Below are positions 60,477 to 64,000 of a stretch of 64,000 bases of DNA, piece by piece (position 1 is the stretch's first letter; the number at the start of each line of letters is the position of its first letter). Below the pieces are notes generated by a model that was given only the letters and a program-made list of their open reading frames with translations, searched no databases and was not told where the DNA came from. A program made the position numbers and the translations under genes. This DNA is from Neopusillimonas maritima (lineage in GTDB: Bacteria > Pseudomonadota > Gammaproteobacteria > Burkholderiales > Burkholderiaceae_B): assembly GCF_040930455.2 (NCBI RefSeq), contig NZ_CP170494.1, one strand, 5' to 3'.

Positions 60477-61559
60477 CTAAACCTGTCCCAGCCGCTGCCT
60501 TTGGTACGAGCCATCTTGCACGTGTTCACACCACACCCGGTTCTGCAAATACCATTGCACGGTTTTGCGCAGGCCCGTCTCAAACGTTTCCTGCGGCACC
60601 CAGCCCAGTTCGCGCTGAATCTTGCCGGCATCAATGGCATAACGCATGTCGTGCCCCGGGCGGTCGGCCACAAACGTAATCAGGCTGCGGTGCGATTGGG
60701 TTTCACCGTTATCGGTTTGCGGGCGTGTGTTGGGGCTGAGTTCATCGAGCAAGTCGCAAATGGTGTGTACAACATCCAAATTGCGCTTTTCATTGTGGCC
60801 GCCAATGTTGTAGGTTTCACCTACTTTGCCTTCAGACACCACTTTGTATAAGGCCCGTGCGTGGTCTTCCACATAAAGCCAATCGCGTATCTGTTGGCCT
60901 TGGCCGTACACGGGTAAAGGCTTGCCTTCCAGGGCATTCAGTATCACCAAAGGAATAAGCTTTTCCGGGAAGTGATACGGCCCGTAGTTGTTGGAGCAGT
61001 TGGTCACCACTACCGGCAAACCATAAGTACGCATCCAGGCGCGCACCAAGTGGTCGGAGCTGGCTTTGCCGGCCGAATACGGCGAGCTGGGCGCATAGGG
61101 CGTGGCTTCGGTAAACAACACCGAAGGATCTTCCGGCAGGTCGCCATACACTTCGTCGGTGGAAACGTGGTGAAAGCGAAAGGTGGTGCGTTGGGTATCG
61201 TTCAGGCTCAACCAATGGGCCCGGGCCGCTTCCAGCAAGGTGTAGGTGCCCACGATATTGGTTTCAATAAACGCTGCCGGGCCGTCGATGGAGCGGTCTA
61301 CATGCGATTCTGCCGCCAGGTGCATGACCGCAGCGGGCTGATGGGTTTGAAACACACGATCCAGGGCAGCGCGGTTGCAAATATCGACTTGTTCAAACGT
61401 ATAACGCGGGCTGTGCGACACCGACTCCAGCGACTCCAAGTTACCGGCGTAAGTTAGCTTATCGACATTCACCACGTGGTGTTCGGTGTGGTTGATTAAG
61501 AAGCGCACCAAAGCCGAGCCAATAAAACCGGCGCCGCCGGTAACCAGAATTGTAGACAT
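60477..61559 (-). CDS. rfbB: dTDP-glucose 4,6-dehydratase
   Basis: The 360-residue short-chain dehydrogenase/epimerase-fold enzyme has VTGGAGFIGSALVRFL, DKLTYAGNLESL, AAESHVDRSIDGP, HVSTDEVYGDL (catalytic Thr-Asp-Glu) and YSAGKASSDHLVRAW (Tyr-x3-Lys). NCSNNYGPYHFPEKLIPL and GQQIRDWLYVEDHARAL are diagnostic. It makes dTDP-4-keto-6-deoxyglucose for rhamnose and other surface sugars. The usual rfbA, rfbC and rfbD partners are not in the window, so it is solitary here. Confidence 0.95.
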   Translation of the reverse strand: MSTILVTGGAGFIGSALVRFLINHTEHHVVNVDKLTYAGNLESLESVSHSPRYTFEQVDICNRAALDRVFQTHQPAAVMHLAAESHVDRSIDGPAAFIETNIVGTYTLLEAARAHWLSLNDTQRTTFRFHHVSTDEVYGDLPEDPSVLFTEATPYAPSSPYSAGKASSDHLVRAWMRTYGLPVVVTNCSNNYGPYHFPEKLIPLVILNALEGKPLPVYGQGQQIRDWLYVEDHARALYKVVSEGKVGETYNIGGHNEKRNLDVVHTICDLLDELSPNTRPQTDNGETQSHRSLITFVADRPGHDMRYAIDAGKIQRELGWVPQETFETGLRKTVQWYLQNRVWCEHVQDGSYQRQRLGQV

Positions 61560-61620
61560 AGTGATCAGAACCGTTTAGATGATGAAAGTATAACGGCTCA
61601 TCACAGCCTTCTCGCCTTGT

Positions 61621-61968
61621 TCAAGCCCAGCTCAGCGCGTTATGCAATGCCAGCGCGGCCGCAGACCGCGGAGCCTGTTTTGCAGGCGCCAAATTAATTT
61701 GCCCTTCATTGCCCGCCAGGCCGTCCACCATGGCCCGCAATTCGGCCGACTGCAACGAGCGCGTAATGCGCGCGCCCGGGCGCAGAAAAATGAACAGCGA
61801 GGGAATAGCGGCGGCCGGCAAGCCCACCAATAACGCCGGCATGTAAGTGGCGTACCAAGGCGTCAGTGCCAACGCCATAATGAACAGCAGCCATAACACC
61901 GGCAGCATGATTTTGTCGGCCTGACGGTATTGCGTGTTCAGGTGCGCGCGAATGGGGGGAGTTGTCAT
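61621..61968 (-). CDS. Small two-helix membrane protein, possibly a truncated chemoreceptor N-terminus
   Basis: The 115-residue protein has two adjacent hydrophobic segments (about 22-40 and 42-62, KIMLPVLWLLFIMALALTPW, then MPALLVGLPAAAIPSLFIFL), followed by an Arg-rich junction and a short polar C-terminus. This hairpin resembles the membrane part of some short chemoreceptors, but no signalling domain follows. It might be a truncated gene or a genuine small membrane protein. I do not recognise a function. Confidence 0.5.
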   Translation of the reverse strand: MTTPPIRAHLNTQYRQADKIMLPVLWLLFIMALALTPWYATYMPALLVGLPAAAIPSLFIFLRPGARITRSLQSAELRAMVDGLAGNEGQINLAPAKQAPRSAAALALHNALSWA

Positions 61969-62196
61969 TTCATCAGCTTATGTGAAGTGGCACAGGATAA
62001 ACGAGGCGTTCGAATATACCAGCGGCAAGCTACAGAAATGACGCCTGAAAACTTTAAAGCGGGACAACAATTTGCACCGCGTTCAGCCCCATTTCACGCA
62101 ATATTTTTCCTATCTTGCGTTTCTACGAGTGGACAAAAAGTGCCCTAAACAAACACTAACTATTTCAATTTAACTACATTGGATCAGTTGATATAT

Positions 62197-62213
62197 ATGC
62201 CACTAAGTGACAT
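62197..62213. promoter_or_regulatory. 17-bp palindrome immediately before the higB-like toxin gene
   Basis: ATGCCACT-A-AGTGACAT is symmetric in 7 of 8 arm positions and ends 6 bases before the start codon. AT-rich DNA with ATATAT precedes it. The rest of the 61969-62219 interval (251 bases) shows no gene. It is likely the autoregulatory site of the toxin-antitoxin pair. Confidence 0.55.
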
Positions 62214-62219
62214 AATTTT

Positions 62220-62618
62220 ATGGTCCGAATATTCAAAACCCGCCACTTTTCCCGCTGGGCGCTGAAAGCGGGTATTCACGATAAAGCGCTTACCCAGGCA
62301 ATAGACGAGATGATATTGGGACTATCAGATGCGAACCTTGGCGGGAGTGTTTTCAAGAAAAGACTACCCGCCCCTGGAAGAGGAAAACGCGGTGGTTTTC
62401 GCACTCTTATCGCAACACGATCTGAACAATATTATTTTTTTGTATTTGGTTTTGAAAAGAACAAACGAAGCAACGTCACTACGACAGAGCTTCAAGCGCT
62501 TCAAGCATTAGCTATTGAACTATTGTCTTTAACCGAACACCAAATTATTGACGCCGTCGAAGACGGCGCTATCCAGGAGATCATGTATGACGCGGAAAAC
62601 AAAAAGCGCCATTCTTGA
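62220..62618 (+). CDS. HigB/RelE-superfamily toxin (type II)
   Basis: This 132-residue protein resembles the RelE/HigB-like family often annotated as addiction module toxin: VRIFKTRHFSRWALKAG, LPAPGRGKRGGFRTLIATR and YYFFVFGFEKNKRSNV. Such proteins cut ribosome-bound mRNA. The toxin gene precedes and overlaps the antitoxin gene by 32 bases, the HigBA-type order. Confidence 0.85.
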   Translation: MVRIFKTRHFSRWALKAGIHDKALTQAIDEMILGLSDANLGGSVFKKRLPAPGRGKRGGFRTLIATRSEQYYFFVFGFEKNKRSNVTTTELQALQALAIELLSLTEHQIIDAVEDGAIQEIMYDAENKKRHS

Positions 62619-62904
62619 TGCCGTTCATGAAACTACGTCTGACCTGCATCGCCTGGGCTTTATCGACAAACGCAAACTACAGAAGTTTCAAGCTTTGTGT
62701 TTAACGCCCGTGCCGGAATACAATAGTGAACAAATACGCGCTCTACGAGAACAACTGAAACTTTCACAAACCGTACTTGCTTCGGTTCTGAACACCAGCG
62801 CTTCAACTGTCCGGAAATGGGAAATTGGCGAAAAGCGCCCTAGCGGCCCTTCGCTTAAGCTGCTGAATCTGCTTGAGCGAAAGGGCCTGGATGCGGTGCT
62901 TTAA
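62587..62904 (+). CDS. HigA-like XRE antitoxin
   Basis: The 105-residue protein has a C-terminal helix-turn-helix (LREQLKLSQTVLASVLNTS, STVRKWEIGEKRPSGPSLKLL), typical of HigA/YgiT-type XRE antitoxins. The start is ATG 62587 with AGGAG 7 bases before it, inside the toxin gene. It should neutralise the toxin and bind the palindrome at 62197. Confidence 0.88.
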   Translation: MTRKTKSAILDAVHETTSDLHRLGFIDKRKLQKFQALCLTPVPEYNSEQIRALREQLKLSQTVLASVLNTSASTVRKWEIGEKRPSGPSLKLLNLLERKGLDAVL

Positions 62905-62933
62905 TACGTAAAGCACACCCGCAGCCTATTACT

Positions 62934-63992
62934 CTACTCACCGTAATACGGCCACTGCACCAACCCTGCCTCATGCAGGGCTTTCACTTCTTTCCATGCG
63001 CGGCGAATAAACTTGGCGCATTCCACGTTCTGTTCAAACAAGTTGTACTTGGCACCTAAACCGTAATCGGGCAGATTGATCATTTCGGTGGTGATATAGC
63101 GCAGCGGGCTGCTCTCATGGGTAATGTGATAGCGCATGGCCATGCGAATGGCTTCCTTGGAAGGCTCCAGCAAATAGGCATGCCATTGCGAGTGCCACTC
63201 ACCGGGTGCCGGGCGTGTAATGGGGTATTGAATGCCACGCGCGTAGGAGCCGTCTTCGTTTTTCCACCACAGGTTTTTGGGCTGATTCGGCCCCACCGTG
63301 CGCAGTTGCGTCCACTTCACCATATTCAGGTTTAACCACTCTTCCAGAAGCGAACCGGGTTCAAAGGGGTCCAGCTTCATTTTGCCGGATTCCACTGCTT
63401 CACGGCACTCAGAAATGTCCAGCTCTTCAGGGTTACCGATTTTGAAGGCTACGTGGCTGTAATCGATGTTGTAATGAAACGGTACGCCGCGCGCCTGAAT
63501 AGCTTTGGCAATGGGGGTCACGCGGGCGAAGCTTTCCGTCCACATGTTCACATGCAATTCAAACACCGGCTCAACGCCCAGCCTCATGCCTTCGTCGTAT
63601 ACCTGCAGGTAATGATCAATAATTTCCGCGTCGGTAATCACATGGCCGTCGGCATGATGCGTGAAGGTCATGATGTTGTGCGCTTTGGCGCCAATTTCCG
63701 CGCAAATTTTCAGGTTGTCGGAAAGCAGCGCCTCGTCGCGACCCAGCATGTAGAACCAACTGGCGGTGTGCACGGGCAACTGATGCTTTTCAATGGCCTG
63801 ACGGTATTCATTGATATTGCTGCGCAAGGGAATCCGATCGAAATAATCGAAAACGCCTGATTCTTTCACCAACCGGAATTGTTCGTCGATGCTGACCTCT
63901 TCCAGCGAAACAGGGTTGTTCAGGGAAGAGGGTTGCGCGCCGCGGCCGTTACAGCCCAACAGAAAAGGAAAATCGGCATCAATCGGTTTCAT
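62934..63992 (-). CDS. Xylose-isomerase-like TIM-barrel (sugar phosphate isomerase/epimerase family) protein
   Basis: This 352-residue AP-endonuclease-2/xylose-isomerase-fold protein has AKAHNIMTFTHHADGHVITD, GVEPVFELHVNMWTE and GVPFHYNIDYSHVAFKIG, with acidic and histidine residues in the metal-binding positions of the barrel. The C-terminal WHSQWHAYLLEPSKEAIR region is not part of the core motif. The substrate is unknown. The gene is complete, 8 bases from the window end; upstream neighbours are not visible. Confidence 0.8.
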   Translation of the reverse strand: MKPIDADFPFLLGCNGRGAQPSSLNNPVSLEEVSIDEQFRLVKESGVFDYFDRIPLRSNINEYRQAIEKHQLPVHTASWFYMLGRDEALLSDNLKICAEIGAKAHNIMTFTHHADGHVITDAEIIDHYLQVYDEGMRLGVEPVFELHVNMWTESFARVTPIAKAIQARGVPFHYNIDYSHVAFKIGNPEELDISECREAVESGKMKLDPFEPGSLLEEWLNLNMVKWTQLRTVGPNQPKNLWWKNEDGSYARGIQYPITRPAPGEWHSQWHAYLLEPSKEAIRMAMRYHITHESSPLRYITTEMINLPDYGLGAKYNLFEQNVECAKFIRRAWKEVKALHEAGLVQWPYYGE

Positions 63993-64000
63993 TCATTTGC

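Noticed and set aside
1..64000. CRISPR arrays, tRNA or rRNA genes, insertion sequences
   Set aside because: No regularly spaced repeats, cloverleaf-like short genes, rRNA-like stretches or transposase frames were recognised by reading; a tRNAscan or ISfinder run would settle this.

Overview
The window comes from a Gram-negative chromosome, most probably a betaproteobacterium of the Burkholderiales (Alcaligenaceae-like). That placement is inferred from three complete Liv-type ABC importers with dedicated catabolic genes, a cysNC/cysD/cysJIGH sulfate-assimilation block, CoxSML-type molybdenum hydroxylase genes and a moderately GC-rich base composition. No rRNA, tRNA, IS element or CRISPR array was seen. 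Coding density is very high and no gene-free stretch exceeds 300 bases.

Region 1 (1-27.2 kb) is the most interesting part. It is a regulated catabolic island built around cofactor F420. A minus-strand operon encodes a two-subunit CoA-transferase, an LLM-class F420-dependent oxidoreductase and a biotin-dependent acyl-CoA carboxylase. A second operon encodes a livKHMGF importer. A third encodes a CoxL/M/S-type molybdenum hydroxylase whose small subunit is fused to a CoxG domain. A GntR/UTRA regulator gene sits in the middle. pxpB-pxpC (5-oxoprolinase-like) diverge from a plus-strand operon of pxpA, npdG, cofE, cofD, cofC, fused cofG-cofH, a dehydro-F420 reductase-like nitroreductase and a diaminopropionate ammonia-lyase. 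Four 22-bp inverted repeats of identical geometry (9-bp arms, 4-bp spacer, CTA-N4-TAG core) lie in front of all four transcription units. They suggest that F420 synthesis, F420 reduction and substrate catabolism form one regulon. The substrate is not known; a nitrogen heterocycle or lactam fits the enzyme set.

Region 2 (27.2-40.2 kb) holds a ccdAB toxin-antitoxin pair and a complete assimilatory sulfate reduction set: cysNC, a cysD with an unusual N-terminal extension of about 220 residues, cysQ, a TauE/SafE-type exporter, cysJ, cysI, cysG and cysH. A PIN-type toxin pseudogene with its antitoxin interrupts it.

Region 3 (40.2-51.2 kb) is a ten-gene operon under a divergent TetR regulator: an alpha/beta hydrolase, a VOC protein, an aryl-CoA (salicylate/DHB-type) ligase, a hotdog thioesterase, a second Liv importer and a salicylyl-CoA 5-hydroxylase-like flavoprotein. 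This looks like CoA-dependent conversion of a salicylate-like aromatic to gentisate. A ribbon-helix-helix antitoxin without a toxin and a hipBA pair follow.

Region 4 (53.1-60.5 kb) is a seven-gene operon under a divergent IclR regulator: a PuuE/polysaccharide-deacetylase-like hydrolase, a third Liv importer and an asparaginase-family amidohydrolase, suggesting uptake and stepwise hydrolysis of a cyclic imide, ureide or amide. The window ends with rfbB, a small membrane protein, a higBA-type toxin-antitoxin pair and a TIM-barrel sugar isomerase-like gene.
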